Source: Whalleya microplaca
Taxonomy: Eukaryota > Ascomycota > Sordariomycetes > Xylariales > Xylariaceae
Length of the DNA: 64,000 nt
Direction: 5' to 3'
Assembly: GCA_022497155.1 (NCBI GenBank)
Contig: MU385777.1
Span: 171,805-235,804, forward strand
The position numbers and the translations under genes are program-made. The notes below the pieces were generated by a model. The model was not told the origin of the DNA. It did no database searches and saw only the letters and a program-made list of their open reading frames with translations. This document shows, piece after piece, positions 1-12,200 of this stretch (position 1 is its first letter; every line of letters begins with the position of its first letter).

Positions 1-1535
1 ACTACTCAGAACCAATGTGCTCTTCTTATATCCATAAACGTGGCTTTAGATAGATGTACTCCGACACTGAGAACTCTCGTAATGATACTTCCTTAATTAT
101 AACCACTTCAACATTTATACCCTGCTCCAGCAGTTTCCAAAATTGCTGAGGTACTGCTTCCATATAATAGAGACCGACCTTTCGACGGAACTAATAGTAG
201 CCAGAGTCTGGATCACCCTCTCCTATATACTTCAGCAACAGTCAGTATCATTATCTAGAGTAGCGCTCATACCAGATTCTATAGGTTTATTACTGCAATA
301 TAACCACAAATATTCATTTGTAGTATTGTCTCAAGAACGACACCGTGCTTTCTACACAGCAAATATGGCTGATACGCGACACACTCAAGGTATTGGCCTG
401 GTGGACTGGATCTGAAACCTCGCTGTCTTTTAACAGAGACTAATGCGATATTTGTATTATATGGAGGAGGCAATCATATCCCGGAGTATACCTCCAGTAG
501 CACTTTCCCTTGAACAGCGATGTATGGCACTCCCAGTGGGTTGACTGCTCAGAGCACTGTGAACGCAAGGGAAGCAAGGTACGACAAAGATTATTCTTTC
601 ATGTTTGACACCAGTTACAGCCATTGCTTTCATATTTGAGGGGTCTGGGGGGTATTCTCTGAGAAAGGAAGTTGCTCTTGATAGCCAATGACAAGATGTG
701 GCAGTATTAGTTCTTCGTGGCATCGAATACTGCAATCATAAGTACATACCATCAACCCAACGGTGGTGTAATCGAGTTATCATCACTAATCGTTCATGAT
801 CATAAACTTAGCATGAAACTACCTAATTACCTTGAATAACAGGGTTTGGCTATCACTCGGCTTATCGCATACACAGCCAGTCGCTGCCATTACTACACAA
901 GCCCGCAATGCTATAGTTTCATGTCCGGTAGAGCTTACTCATTTACGACCTGGTAGGAGCCTTTTGGCACTGAGAACAGATGGGCTACCGAAACGACCAA
1001 ATGAACCGCCAGTGCCTTGGGAAATTCACTTATCCCACTCTGTTGATGATGGCCAGTAGAGTAACCTGCTGCTTCAACTATTTTCTTGGGGGTTTTCCTG
1101 GCTGAGCGTATTCTCTGTTTAATGAGACTCTGCGGCAGCGAAGTCGATGTCGTTGTGTGGTATCTCTAAGTCGGAACGACTGTTCTTGGTTTGAAGCCAC
1201 ATACGCTATCGCTGGGTGGCCTGTTTAGTACAGTTGATATGATCATGCCTTCTGCAACTTGGTCTCGCTACAACACCATTGATTAGTCCACTTTCACAAT
1301 AGACGCAAGAATAAAAACCGGAGTGCAATCTCCTTGATTTAGGTCACCGGATGGACTAATACAGCACAGGGCATGATATCCTATCACTAGAAGCATAGCC
1401 TCTCAACACTCTCAAGCCCTTTATGCCTCATTCTGCCGTTTCCCTCATATATCTCCACATCCCTCTCCATGCCCCTTTCCTCCTCCCTCCTCTCTTCCCG
1501 TCACAGGGACCCTCAGTCGACTAAAGCAACCCCAC
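1..1535. other. Intergenic, no supportable gene
   Basis: I see no gene here. The open frames are short, mostly lack an ATG, and have no recognisable motif or plausible splice partners. Composition is ordinary, not the AT-rich type found at the other end of the window. Confidence 0.6.
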
Positions 1536-1787
1536 TCAAGGCGTAGGCAGGAACACCGCGCCATGGCATGCAGCCTGACAAGTCCCGAACGCAGTATTGC
1601 AGGCCACGACAGTCGCGGGCGCCGAGGCCCCCAGGGTTGCGCCCCAGGTGAAGCCCGCGGCAGTGTAGCAGGCCATGACGACGGCGGCGCACCCTGCTTG
1701 GCAGATGCCGTAGGCTGCGGGGCCAGCTAGTGCGGTTGGGACCGCGGCGAGGAGTGCGAGGCGTGTAAGAGTAGAGACGGGCTTCAT
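1536..1787 (-). CDS. Small cysteine-rich secreted protein (83 aa)
   Basis: A single-exon ORF. Residues 1-21 form a signal peptide (basic start, then a Leu/Ala-rich core ending in ALA-GP). The mature part of about 62 residues carries six cysteines in the order C-x3-C-x6-C, then C-x5-C-x3-C, seen as CQAGC, MACY, CNTAFGTCQAAC. It is rich in Ala and Gly between the cysteines. I recognise the layout from small fungal secreted proteins often labelled 'zygote-specific' or simply cysteine-rich; no activity is established for them that I know of. The ATG lies just upstream of the signal peptide and the stop is TGA. The long pyrimidine-rich upstream and downstream flanks hold no partner gene. It could be an effector-like or surface protein; that is inference only. 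Confidence 0.75.
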   Translation of the reverse strand: MKPVSTLTRLALLAAVPTALAGPAAYGICQAGCAAVVMACYTAAGFTWGATLGASAPATVVACNTAFGTCQAACHGAVFLPTP

Positions 1788-3526
1788 TATGAATAGATGG
1801 GTGGCGGAATGTCTGGTGAGTGGTGTCTGTGATGGTCTGTGGTGGTACTTGTTGGTGCTCTGGTTAGAGTTGTGTGATTATGTGGTTTTACGAGCGGTGG
1901 TCTTTTCTGTGAAGAGAGATAGGATCGAGGGTTGAGTAGAGACAGCATACGAGTTGACGGGACGATATAGAAACTTGGTACGACTTATACCTCAGGCTTT
2001 TGCTGGCCATATATATTATTAATGTGTTTCACAGAGAATCATTTCCTTCTTTGAGGAAGCTTCTCTAAGATTCCTTGTCATACTAAGTTGTGGGCGACCC
2101 TGATTCTTTGGGAAGCATGCCTTAAACTGTTAAGATACGCCCTATAGTGCTGAGGGTAGTACGGGCCTACGTATGGACGACCGCCTATACATATATATAT
2201 ATAAAGGGCTCGGCCACCTTTCTATAGCTTCACCTTGCACTAATCAAGTCGCTATACTCCCCGTTACTTTGTCCCATATTGACACAGACCGCCACTAAGC
2301 AACGTCGATTCTTCCAGGACTTAAGCCTTTACATCTAGGTTGTTCTTCTATCGCAAAGATATTGCAACATAGGACTTCATATACACAAAGTGCTGCATAA
2401 ATGACGCCTGAGATCTCCTGCACCACGCCCCCCATATTTGGCTCAGTGGACTGAATCTGAATCCTCGCGGTCTCTTTACCAGCGGGACATCCTTATCACG
2501 GCCCGCTCATGGGTGTAACAGCCCTGATTTAACAGCCGTATACTACTAGCTCTTTCTACCACTTGGTTGCTGCTCGTCGCTTTGCCTTCTTGCGTGTTGA
2601 CACCGATATCGAGGAAAGATCGACTTAAGGTCTTTAAACTGAACTCTCTTTTCTAGGTATTTGGAAAGTCGCGTAAGGAGCTTAGCGATCTATGCGAGAT
2701 CGCACAGGAGGGCGTTTCGGTCCCCCCTCCCCAAGTGGTGTCGCTCCCCCACACTCTCTCTCTTGGGCCTACGGGCCATATTAGTGTATCGGCAAGCACT
2801 TGGTCCTGTGTCTTCCGAGTGCTCTGGCTGGTTCTGTTCCCTCCGGCTCTTCAAAACGACGCCGTTATTACTGACACCCTGACACCAACCTTTTTATTAC
2901 AGTCATTACTAGTATGTTCATTAGACAGGTTTGTCTAGTTTTCGAAGTTTTTTTGACGATGATGGTGGCGACCAGATGTGATACGTTGGGCACATGCACA
3001 AATCGAGCTAGAATAAAACATCTGAGTTGAGACGTCTTACACAGCCCTGTACAGATACATTTTTAAGTGAGAAGCAGATGTATATTCGAGTAATTATAAT
3101 CCGAGGGAGTCGTGATCTATTAGTGAACTTTTGTCTAGACCCCTCTTTGTTACATACGCTCTCCCACTAGTACGAACTCAATATCTTGTCGTATGCTGCT
3201 ACCTATCATTGGCGCCCCTTCCTTCTCTATGGTCATTGGGACTAGATGTAAATGCCGTTCAATCGAGCGCTTTTGATAAAGTGTGTTCTTCTTTTGTCCG
3301 TTCAGAAGGAATCTCTTACTCGAAGGGGGAAGGGGACAGGGGCACACGAAGCCAAACCGTCTATATAAACTGCTCTTCATCCGATCGATCGATCGATCTC
3401 CCTGGTTGCATAGATTACAACGACCAAATCATCCAACTTCTATATCTTCAATCAGTCCTCCAACTTTGGAACCCTGGAATTGCATATTACCTATACATCA
3501 CTTCAACCCTGAGACCTTTATCTATC
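1788..3526. other. Intergenic, no supportable gene
   Basis: About 1.7 kb with no gene I can support. It holds the promoter side of the cysteine-rich gene, a short TA microsatellite near 2190-2202 and a GATC tandem (about 3379-3396). The open frames between 2660 and 3600 overlap each other in several frames without protein-like composition. Confidence 0.5.
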
Positions 3527-4136
3527 ATGCCACAAAGTGTTCTGGCCTATACTACAGATCCAAATCAGCGCTATACGGAGTACTTCACCAACCAGTTTCA
3601 TAATAAGGATAGTCACTCGCATCACTTCGAAGGTGGAGAAGAATGAGGTTCCTTGCTCAGACACAGTGACGGGAACCGAATCCAGCAGGCCCTCACCCGG
3701 GCATAACCCACTCACCACCCGAACAACACTCGTATGACGCGACTAGGAGGGCCCTTTTGAAGGGCCGTGAAGATATGCTATCCCTAGCGGCTGCTCAGCT
3801 TGCTTACAGGTCCAGGACATGCGACTGAAGGACAAATTGCGCTCCCTTCGGGTCGAGCAAGCGAAGAATGTAGAGCAAATCATCAAGATAAACAGGAGAC
3901 AGAAAACCCCAAAAGAGAACCAGCCGCCAATGGATGACATCCGCGAGCTGAAACAGCTGATCCTCTGGCGGCTGGAAGTGCTGAAGATTCGCATTCGCGA
4001 GCTGGAGAGGGAGAAGAACGGCTTGGAGTTTGTGAGGGCTGCATTGTATCCGGCGGCTGGCGTGGACACGGCGTGGGTTTCTCCAGTGAGGAATAGATCG
4101 GCCTTGAGTTGGATCGTGCATTGGCTGATTGGGTAA
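3527..4136 (+). CDS. Hypothetical coiled-coil protein, 5' end unresolved
   Basis: The 3' part is well supported. An exon ending at 3731 (codon CTC) joins in phase 0 to an exon starting at 3810 across a 78-nt intron (GTATGA...TTACAG). The last exon encodes about 109 residues with a charged heptad-like helix (DIRELKQLI...LKIRIRELEREKN), so a coiled coil is likely. The only good ATG, at 3527, starts a plausible N-terminus (MPQSVLAYTTDPNQRY) in a different frame. Joining it needs a further short intron (3612-3660 and 3595-3685 both restore phase, neither with a strong donor) or there is a frameshift. No known family recognised. The neighbour BUD23 converges on it. Confidence 0.4.
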
Positions 4137-4306
4137 TAATCCTAGATCAGCGTTCCCGAGAACTTAATGAATTGACTTGACTTGACTCGAATTCTGTAAA
4201 TATAACTGATATAGAAATATCAGATCGAGCTTCTTGGGCTGGTTATATTTTCCTGTTAGACTCTAGGTATAGAACTCCACCAACGCCGTGCAATACAAAT
4301 TGGAAT

Positions 4307-5225
4307 CTAGAAAGCAATCCGTCTTTTTCGTCCCGTGTACTTCGATGTCGCCTTGACAACTTTGCCCTTCCGCTCCATCTGTTCCTTCTTCTTGATGATC
4401 CACGCCTTGGTGCCCTTCTTGATCTCGCCTTTTCCGGTCTGGGCCCGCCGTCTCGCGTCCATCACATCGACATTCTCCATGCCCTTCACAACCCCCGTGA
4501 TATCACCGCCACCTGCATCAACCGCACCCCCTCCCACCGTGAGCACCAAGTACACCTTGACGTTCTTGGTCTCGGGGTCATCCTCCAGCAGGCCGGCGCC
4601 AAACCCCGCCTTCACCGCCGCACTCGTGATCATCTTCTTCTGCTCGTCGTTCTTGGGGTAGAACTGGCAGACGGCCCTGCCGCCACGCTTCAGACTGGCA
4701 TACAGGCCGTTGAAAAACCGCGACAACCGCCCCGCGGGCGACACGTCGCTGCTCTCAGCGTTGCACAGCCACTGTATGGCGCTGATGCTGATGGCGGCGT
4801 CGAAGGAGCCCGCGCGGAAGGGCACGCCCTGCCCGATGTCGGCGAGCATCAGGTCGCCCTCGACGTCGCGCTGCAGGGCGACGTCCAGCATCGAGGCAGC
4901 CACGTCCATGCCGACCCAGGCGTGCGGCCCCCCCTCGTCGGGCGGGATCGAGGACAGGATCTCGCCGGAGAGCCCGCTGCCGCAGCCGACGTCGAGGATG
5001 AGCGAGGGCGAGGAGAGGTCCAGCAGCTCGAGGGCCCGGTGCGTCATCGAGGCCTGGATGTTTTGGATCCGGGACGACGTCGTGTATTTGCGCGCCTCGC
5101 TGTCATTGTAGTGGACGTCGGCGGACCTGGGTTGGGAAGCCGGGTCAGCGTCATGACGATAGTTGGTAGGTATTTGGTGGGGTGGTAGAGGGGTTTAGTT
5201 ACAGTGTGTCCTCCGGCCGTGACAT
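4307..5225 (-). CDS. BUD23: 18S rRNA (guanine-N7) methyltransferase Bud23
   Basis: Methylates a guanine at N7 in 18S rRNA during 40S subunit maturation, working with Trm112 in nucleus and cytoplasm. Two exons: 5225-5203 and 5126-4307, joined over a 76-nt intron (GTAACT...CCCAG, with CTGAC branch point), giving 280 aa. The short first exon supplies MSRPEDT, and the join restores the conserved YNDSEARKYTTSSRIQNIQ stretch ahead of MTHRALELL. The SAM-binding motif LDVGCGSG is at about residues 52-59, with the acidic and post motifs (GMDVAASML, ADIGQGVPF, AISISAIQWL) following. The C-terminus is the Lys/Arg-rich WBS-methyltransferase tail (KKKEQMERKGK, ending KYTGRKRRIAF). Length matches the family. 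It faces away from SVP26 across a 541-nt shared promoter region. Confidence 0.95.
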
Positions 5226-5766
5226 GTTGAGGAATCCGATGTATGAAGTTCAGGAACCCTGGAAATATTACACGATTGGTGGCTTGCTACTAGGACGAGA
5301 CTTAATTGAGTATCAATAAATGTGGTGGTGTTGACCGATATTAAATCGAAATGGCCAATTGCTTGCTTGTGATGCGCCGCCTGTGAACTTTTCTGTGGGG
5401 ACTTGTCCTTATCCTTATCCTTATCCTTATCCTTATCTATTTATCAGCTTATCGCCTTATCCGTTCCAAGTTCCAATCCATTGGAATTCTACGGGCTGGC
5501 GGGGAATCTTCGGCACGGCACGGTCGATCAGTTAATCCAATGCCCGGGGGCCGTCTGTTTCCGCTCTTCAAAGAAGGCCACGCTTCCATTTCCGTTGTTT
5601 GCGGCGACGCGTTGCTACATGTTGTTGGTTGCGTCGTACATAACGAGATATTCTCTCTTCAAAGGCGATTTCCGCTCACAATCACTCCCCCCACTAATTC
5701 ACCTTCCCTTTTACTTCTCTTCTCTCTACGTACGATGATGAGATCGACATAGGTGCGAATGCGAAC
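5226..5766. promoter_or_regulatory. Divergent promoter region BUD23/SVP26
   Basis: These 541 nt lie between two outward-facing conserved genes and must contain both promoters. The clearest structure is five perfect copies of CCTTAT at 5407-5436, followed by related TTATC words. The stretch near 5680-5725, just upstream of SVP26, is pyrimidine-rich, as in many fungal core promoters. No TATA box stands out. Confidence 0.55.
5407..5436 (+). repeat. Tandem repeat (CCTTAT)x5
   Basis: Five uninterrupted 6-nt copies, inside the divergent promoter. The reverse complement reads ATAAGG. The repeat may be a simple microsatellite or a cluster of regulatory sites. Confidence 0.9.
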
Positions 5767-6583
5767 ATGTGGATTTTACCTCTAGTCGGGTATCTCGGCT
5801 CCGTCGTGGGCTTTTGCTTCCTGACGCTGGCCATAGGTACGTCGTTTTATTTCTATTAGACCGTTGCTACTAGACCGAGTGTTGAAAAGGGTCTAGTTGG
5901 ATAAATCTAGCTTACTAACAATAAACTTCTTATAGCGTCCGGTCTATACTACCTCTCCGAGCTCGTCGAAGAACATACTGTCATCGCGAAGCGCCTCCTT
6001 ACCAAACTGATCTACTCCGTCATTGGTCTGCAGCTCATACTCTGCATTGTCGATGGCTTTCCTTTCATCCTTACGACGTTGGGCGTCGGGTCGCACATTG
6101 TATACCTGGGCAATATGCGACGCTTCCCATTCGTCAAGTTGACCGACCCCTTATTTGTCTCTTCTTGTGGTAAGTCCAGCCGGACTGTTATTTCGGGTGA
6201 AACATAAAATATTCATGGATGCTTATAATGCGGCAGTGCTTGTGCTAGTCAATCACTACTTCTGGTTTCAGTATTTCTCCGAGGCGCAGCAACGGTCTTA
6301 CTCTCGCATGACCTCCGTATACGACCAGGCAGACGTTCCAAGCTTCACTGAGATTGCCTCCTATTTTGGATTGTGTGTATGGCTGATTCCTTTCGCGCTA
6401 TTCGTCAGTCTGTCCGCTAGCGACAATGTGCTGCCTACCATTGGCAGTGAACAGCCGTCCGGCGATGTTGATGGAAAGAGCAGACGACAGGGTATGGTGA
6501 AAGTAATTGTCGATTATGTGCTCTCAGCCATTGGGCAGGTCACCCGGTTAGCAGGTATTAAGAAACCAGAAGACAGTTTCTGA
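5767..6583 (+). CDS. SVP26: SVP26/Tex261-family ER-Golgi cargo receptor
   Basis: Membrane protein that helps load cargo, chiefly type II mannosyltransferases, into COPII vesicles. Three exons, 5767-5836, 5936-6169 and 6237-6583, with introns of 99 nt (CTTACTAACA branch point) and 67 nt; 216 aa. It begins MWILPLVGYLGSVVGFCFLTLAI, a first membrane helix typical of the family. Then come ASGLYYLSELVEEHT, three further hydrophobic segments, NMRRFPFVKLTDP and the hallmark SFTEIASYFGLCVWLIPFALF near the C-terminus. Both introns split codons in phase 1, and splicing restores SGLYYL and VLVLVNHYFWF. Length and order agree with Tex261/Svp26. Confidence 0.95.
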
Positions 6584-9251
6584 GTTTCGTGGCATCACCG
6601 CTTAATAAAGAAATTATCTATAATTGGTGCTTATCACTTATGCGCTGTGTCTTGCTTGGTTTGTAAGTGACTCATGGATACTTACTTTGACTAGCGATTA
6701 CTGACATAGTAAGGTGTACTAACCCCTAGATTCAGATTCATCGACAAGAATTCCAAGACTCTCCCACCGAGAACCTAGGCCAGTGCTATCTTATTGCTGG
6801 GCTTCGAAAATATGCAGTTACCTTGTAAGTGAATTATCTCATGCCAGTACATACTTCCTCTTTTATGATGACACAACCAATAAAATGCTAGATTGTATTT
6901 GAGTCTCTTGACGTTGATGCGAACTATTGGGTTTTTCCTGAACATGATGTTTCAATGCACTTAAGCACTTGCCAAATGGTGATTGACTACTAACATCAAC
7001 ATACAGATACACGTAATCAAGAGAGCACCAGAAAACATTGCCAGTGATCATTCAAAGGTCGAGGTTGTTTCGGTTGCTGTTACCTGATGTCGTTGGGCCC
7101 AATACGCCGTGAGTATATTGTGTAAGGAACACTCAGAGGCGGTTATGGCTGGCATACATTTGCCTGGTGGTGGACCTGCTCCATGTGCCGGCCATCAGTT
7201 GCTGTGGCCGTAACTAAAGCGGCTAGTTTGTGCCTGACGAAGAACCATGGAGCGGTGATACAGACCGCGAATATGGCCGGCGGTAGTAGAGCATACCCCA
7301 TTGTTCAAATTGCCAGATACTCTAGGCAGCAGCATAACGAGCGGGTATACAGATTAGATATCCGAATCCAGATGGCTCAGCCATCACACCGCGAACAGCG
7401 CATACTATTATCACCGAACTTACAATGTGACTTAATCATGTAACGATGCTAGCCCGTGGCACTGGCATGAGACTTAGGTTAACCTTTCAAGTCCACCTAA
7501 TAACCGACTGGACTACTCCTCGGGCGGTTCAGAAGCTGTGGCCAACCAAAAGTGAGCCTGAACAAGATGTATAGACAATCCATTAGCGGTTTTACTACTA
7601 GTATGTGGAGGAATCTGGTTTCTTTAAAGGAATAACTGCGAAACAAAAATGTTATACAATGAGAGCCATGAAGGTTACCCCCTGAAATCATATTCAATTC
7701 GGCGGTGGGGAGACAGCGGAAAGAGTCCGCTACAAGGCAATGTTACAGCACAAATATTTTAAGGCTACAATTCTGGGGAAAATTACACTACTAGAAGATC
7801 GTCTCAGGGTATCTCGACAACCGCATAGGTCCACTACAAGGGGCCACGAACTAACATTACATCCAGGGTAGACCCGTACGATCGGTCGCAAAGCACGGGC
7901 GATGATACGGCTTACAGACGTAACTAGCGATAGCAAAGCAACCTTATCATGAAGCATCGCCTTCGACCCCAGCTAACTTTAACTTATAATCAAAACCCTC
8001 GCGATGATCCTGATCCTGGGCTTTCTTCAGAATTCTAGGATATTTTAACTGGCCTTGTTCATATGGAAACATTCCATTGTAGTGGGCGTTTACCATTGTA
8101 TTGCTCCACCGCAGAAGTAAACGTTATTTCAGGGGGCGGACATATATGTATGCTGTAGATCTTATACTATACTATGTATAATAAATATCATATCGTTACA
8201 TCGAGCGCCTTCGCCATATCAACCTGCTATAATTTGACACTGAAGCAAGTATTGACCAATAAGATTCATGTTTATACTGTAGCCTACAACCCCTGCAAGT
8301 CCTATAAATGAATATTGGCCGACATAATAGCTATCGAAAAGGAGATGCAGACGGAACCTGCCATAGGTAGATAGTATGTGTCTATACTAGCTAGTTTACT
8401 TGGCCTAATAACTGACTAGAAACAGAAACCATCATGCTTCGTAAACTATTTTCTTCCGAACTTCACAAACGAAGAGAAATTAGGAGACATAGCCTAAACT
8501 ACTGTTTACAGGTGGCGCACAACACGCTAGAAATACTTTTGGTGTTGCTCAAATGATGATGTAGGATGAGGCTGAGCCCATCATAATCCTTCAGGTTTAG
8601 GGCTTCAGCCAAGGATCGTCACAGAATGCCCAGGAGATGTGCGATAAAACATGTGGCAGTGCATGCTTGGCTATAACTTTCGAATGTCACAGTAAGCAAA
8701 AAATAGCGAGGGTTTACCTGTTGTTTTATTCTACGTTCTCTGCACGTGCAGACGTGCAATTGTGAGATCCCCAGGAACGCCGATCTTGGTTGGATACGAT
8801 CTGGATTGGCTAGGTAGATGCCGGTTAGATAGAACCCCAGGAATTCTGTTGCCTAAAGGCCTAGAGCCCTCATACGAAGGTGCTTCTGATTCGAGTTTCC
8901 AGTTGCTTCATCCTTGTTGCCCTTCCCGTAGGCGGACGGGAAATTAGACTGGGGATGTATGTGCCCATCCATCTGTTCGGAACATGCCATTTACGGTGTG
9001 TATTCTCGATATAGAATCTTGACTATATACATGTGAGAAATACAGTTTCATTAGGCCCCCATGGGGCTGTGTTTACTATCACATTGCAAAGTCATTGTTT
9101 CTCATCCGCATATTTCATTTACTAAGTCCATCGCTCTGCACTGAGTCAATCGAACATCAGTAAAAGTGAACAACTAATGATCAGTCATTCCATACTTCTT
9201 TTCGCGCCATATCATTGATGTAAGTATTGGCAAGTTGTAAACCACCCTTCA
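6584..9251. other. Intergenic, 2.7 kb without a supportable gene
   Basis: No ORF here has an ATG start, a convincing motif or a splice partner. Most is mixed-composition sequence with scattered stop codons in all frames. The last few hundred bases should contain the promoter of the ABC-A transporter. Confidence 0.5.
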
Positions 9252-12200
9252 ATGATGGACTACCGATCGATAGGGCGCCAAACTTGGGCCCTGACGAGGA
9301 AGAACTTCACCATTGCTGTTGTCAGACAATGGATCTCAACTCTGCTGCGTTCACTCGTTTTCCCGATCGTCCTTCTAGTGCTCCTGCTCGAAATCCAGAA
9401 CTTCTCGAAGGATCAAAACAGATATGGAATTGGTAGCCCGCGTCCTGTTGAAAGCCTCGCGGATAGCTTGCGGAACTCGGGCAAGAATCTTGTCTTAGTT
9501 CAAGAACCTGGGCTTGGGTCCGACTTTCCCCCTGTCCTCGAAAAGATCACCGAGCCTCTAGATCAGAGCAAGGTGATCCATCTCAACGACTCTAGCAAGA
9601 TTGATTCTACCTGTCCCGTCAATTATCACGGCAGTTCGCCTTGCCATGCCGTCGTGGTTTTCAAGGATTCTCCCCTTAGTGGGAATATCAACGCAACGTG
9701 GAACTATACTATCAAGACAGACCCAGCAGTCGATACTTTTGCCTTCAACGTATACGACGTGAGCGGCCCCAGCTACTCGCTCTACTTGCCACTCCAGATT
9801 GCTATCGAAAACTCGATGACTAACTCGTCAGACAACCCCGATTTCATGCCGTTCACCGCCTTCACTCAAGAGGAAAGCGATGAAAGATCCCGGAAGTCCT
9901 TCATATCAATAGCTGAGTATACTCTATCAGTCGTCTTCTATGTGACGTTAATTCCGGTTAGTCATCATGTATCCAGCATGATGGCATCGGAACGGGAGTC
10001 GGGCATGTCGCATTTGATAGATGCGATGGGAGGAGGTCTCGCTTTGCCAAGGGTTATAAGCTACGTCGTTACTTTTGACATTCTGTATTTGCCCCTTTAC
10101 ATCATTATGGGCGCCCGTAAGTTATCCGACTCTGTGTTCCGACTACACCCCTAATATTGGAACAGTGTACCAAGCACTCCTTTTGCCCCACCAGAGCGCC
10201 GCCGTCACGATATTCTGGCAGATCTTCACAGGGTGGGCAACCACGAGCGCCAGCGTCTTCGGCGTGTCGTTCTTCAAACGCGCCGGTTTCGCCAGCCTTT
10301 GGGTCTCGTTAATCCCTTGGTTAATAGCCATTATAATTGCATTCTCTAAAATGAACCCACCCAGCAGCCAGGTCATGCCCCTGTCTTTCTTCTTCCCGAG
10401 CGCCAATTTTATCTACTTCTTCAACGTAATCGCCGATGCGGAGGTCGCGGGAATATCCCTTAATATGGGACAACCTATAACGAGGGAACAGTTGGGCGAC
10501 TTTATTTTTGGCGGAGCAGAGGGCTTCTGGGTCATGACGACAGGCTCTTATTTCCTTTGGGTTTTTCTTGCTATTCAGGTGTGTATACCAAGTCCTTTCC
10601 TTCCATCATACTCCAAATATCTTCTGTCAACTATCACACAAAGTAATTGCTGACTCATACATGCGGAAAGATCATCTTTTACCCGTTACTAGCAGTTTTA
10701 GTAGAGACATACCTACATGGCAATAACCGTCGGCGTCGAGGTTTCAGCACAACTCCGGAAGCTCAAAACTCACACATCGCCGTCGAGACAACAGATCTGG
10801 TTAAGCACTACACCCCATCCTGGTTCAAGAAATGGTGCTGCTGTTCGCGTACGCCAACTGTAAAAGCAGTCGATGGATTGAACCTCGTCAGCCAGAAACG
10901 TCAAATCCTTTGCCTCCTGGGTCCCAATGGCTCCGGCAAGACAACGACTCTCGATATGCTGGCTGGGTTTCAGACGCCAACTGGAGGTTCGGTGAACATC
11001 AATGCTTCGCCGTCGCAACTAGGTACAGTATATGACGAGGCTACAACTAGATTGTCTGCTAACTGCTACAGGTATCTGTCCACAGCGCAATGTGATGTGG
11101 CCAAATTTGACCGTCTATGAACATCTCATGATCTGGAACACACTTAAAGACAACGCCGATGATGCAGCCACTCTCGAGCAATTGATTGAGAAGTGTGATC
11201 TCACTCAAAAGAGAAATAGTTTCTCGAGAGACCTGAGCGGTGGAATGAAGCGAAAACTGCAGCTAGCTTGTATGCTCGTTGGTGGCTCCTCAATCTGCCT
11301 AAGTAAGCAGCTCCCGACGTCATTACTTGCCCCTTTTCTTCCGAACCATACCCCTATGATTTTTTATATCAGAGCCTATGAGCCGGTTGAGACTTTGCAA
11401 CATATCTTAAATACTTCGACATCCACTCAAACTTCATTAGATGTTAAAAGGCTGACTTTTAATGACGCAGTGGATGAAGTCACTTCTGGCCTTGACCCTA
11501 TCTCTCGCCGTGTTATCTGGAACGTCATTCTCAGTGAAAGATCCAGGAGGACCATGGTCTTGACGACCCACTTCCTTGACGAATGCGAAGTCCTATCAGA
11601 CCATATCGTCATCATCACGCTAGGAAAGCTCAAATGCCAGGGTACTCCGGCAGAGCTCAAAAATGAGTACGGCGGCGGCTATCGCGTGAACGTCCCTCAG
11701 ACGGAAGATGTCTCAGGAGTGCCATATCCAGTGACCGAAAAGCATGGTAGATTAATTTGCAGAACACCGGATTCGACGTCCGCTGCCCGACTTCTAGCGT
11801 CGCTCAAGAATTCGAAGGACGAGGAGTTATACATCACAGGCCCAACCATCGAGGACGTCTTTCTCAAAGTATCCGAGGAACCACATACTCTCATCGGTGA
11901 AGCACCAGAAGAGATATCCCTGAGCGATTCTCAGCCAGGTAGGCAGAAGGGGCTGCAGCCTAACCAATCGCTATGGACTACGTACTCGCAGCAAATTCGG
12001 GCTCTTTTCCTGAAGAGGATTCAGGTTCTACGCTCATTTTGGTGGGTGTACTTCTTCGCCCTTCTTATTCCCATCCTTGCAACCCGCTTCCTTGGGGACT
12101 TCTTGAAAGGCTACGAGATACCTGACTGCAACAATCTGATCGCATATACGTCCTACGAACGTCATATCCACGTTTACAATCCCTATCATTTGGCCCTCGG

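Noticed and set aside
3131..3646. Plus-strand open frame of 171 codons
   Set aside because: Low-complexity translation with no motif; lacks an ATG until 3527. Only its last part is used, as the possible start of the coiled-coil gene.
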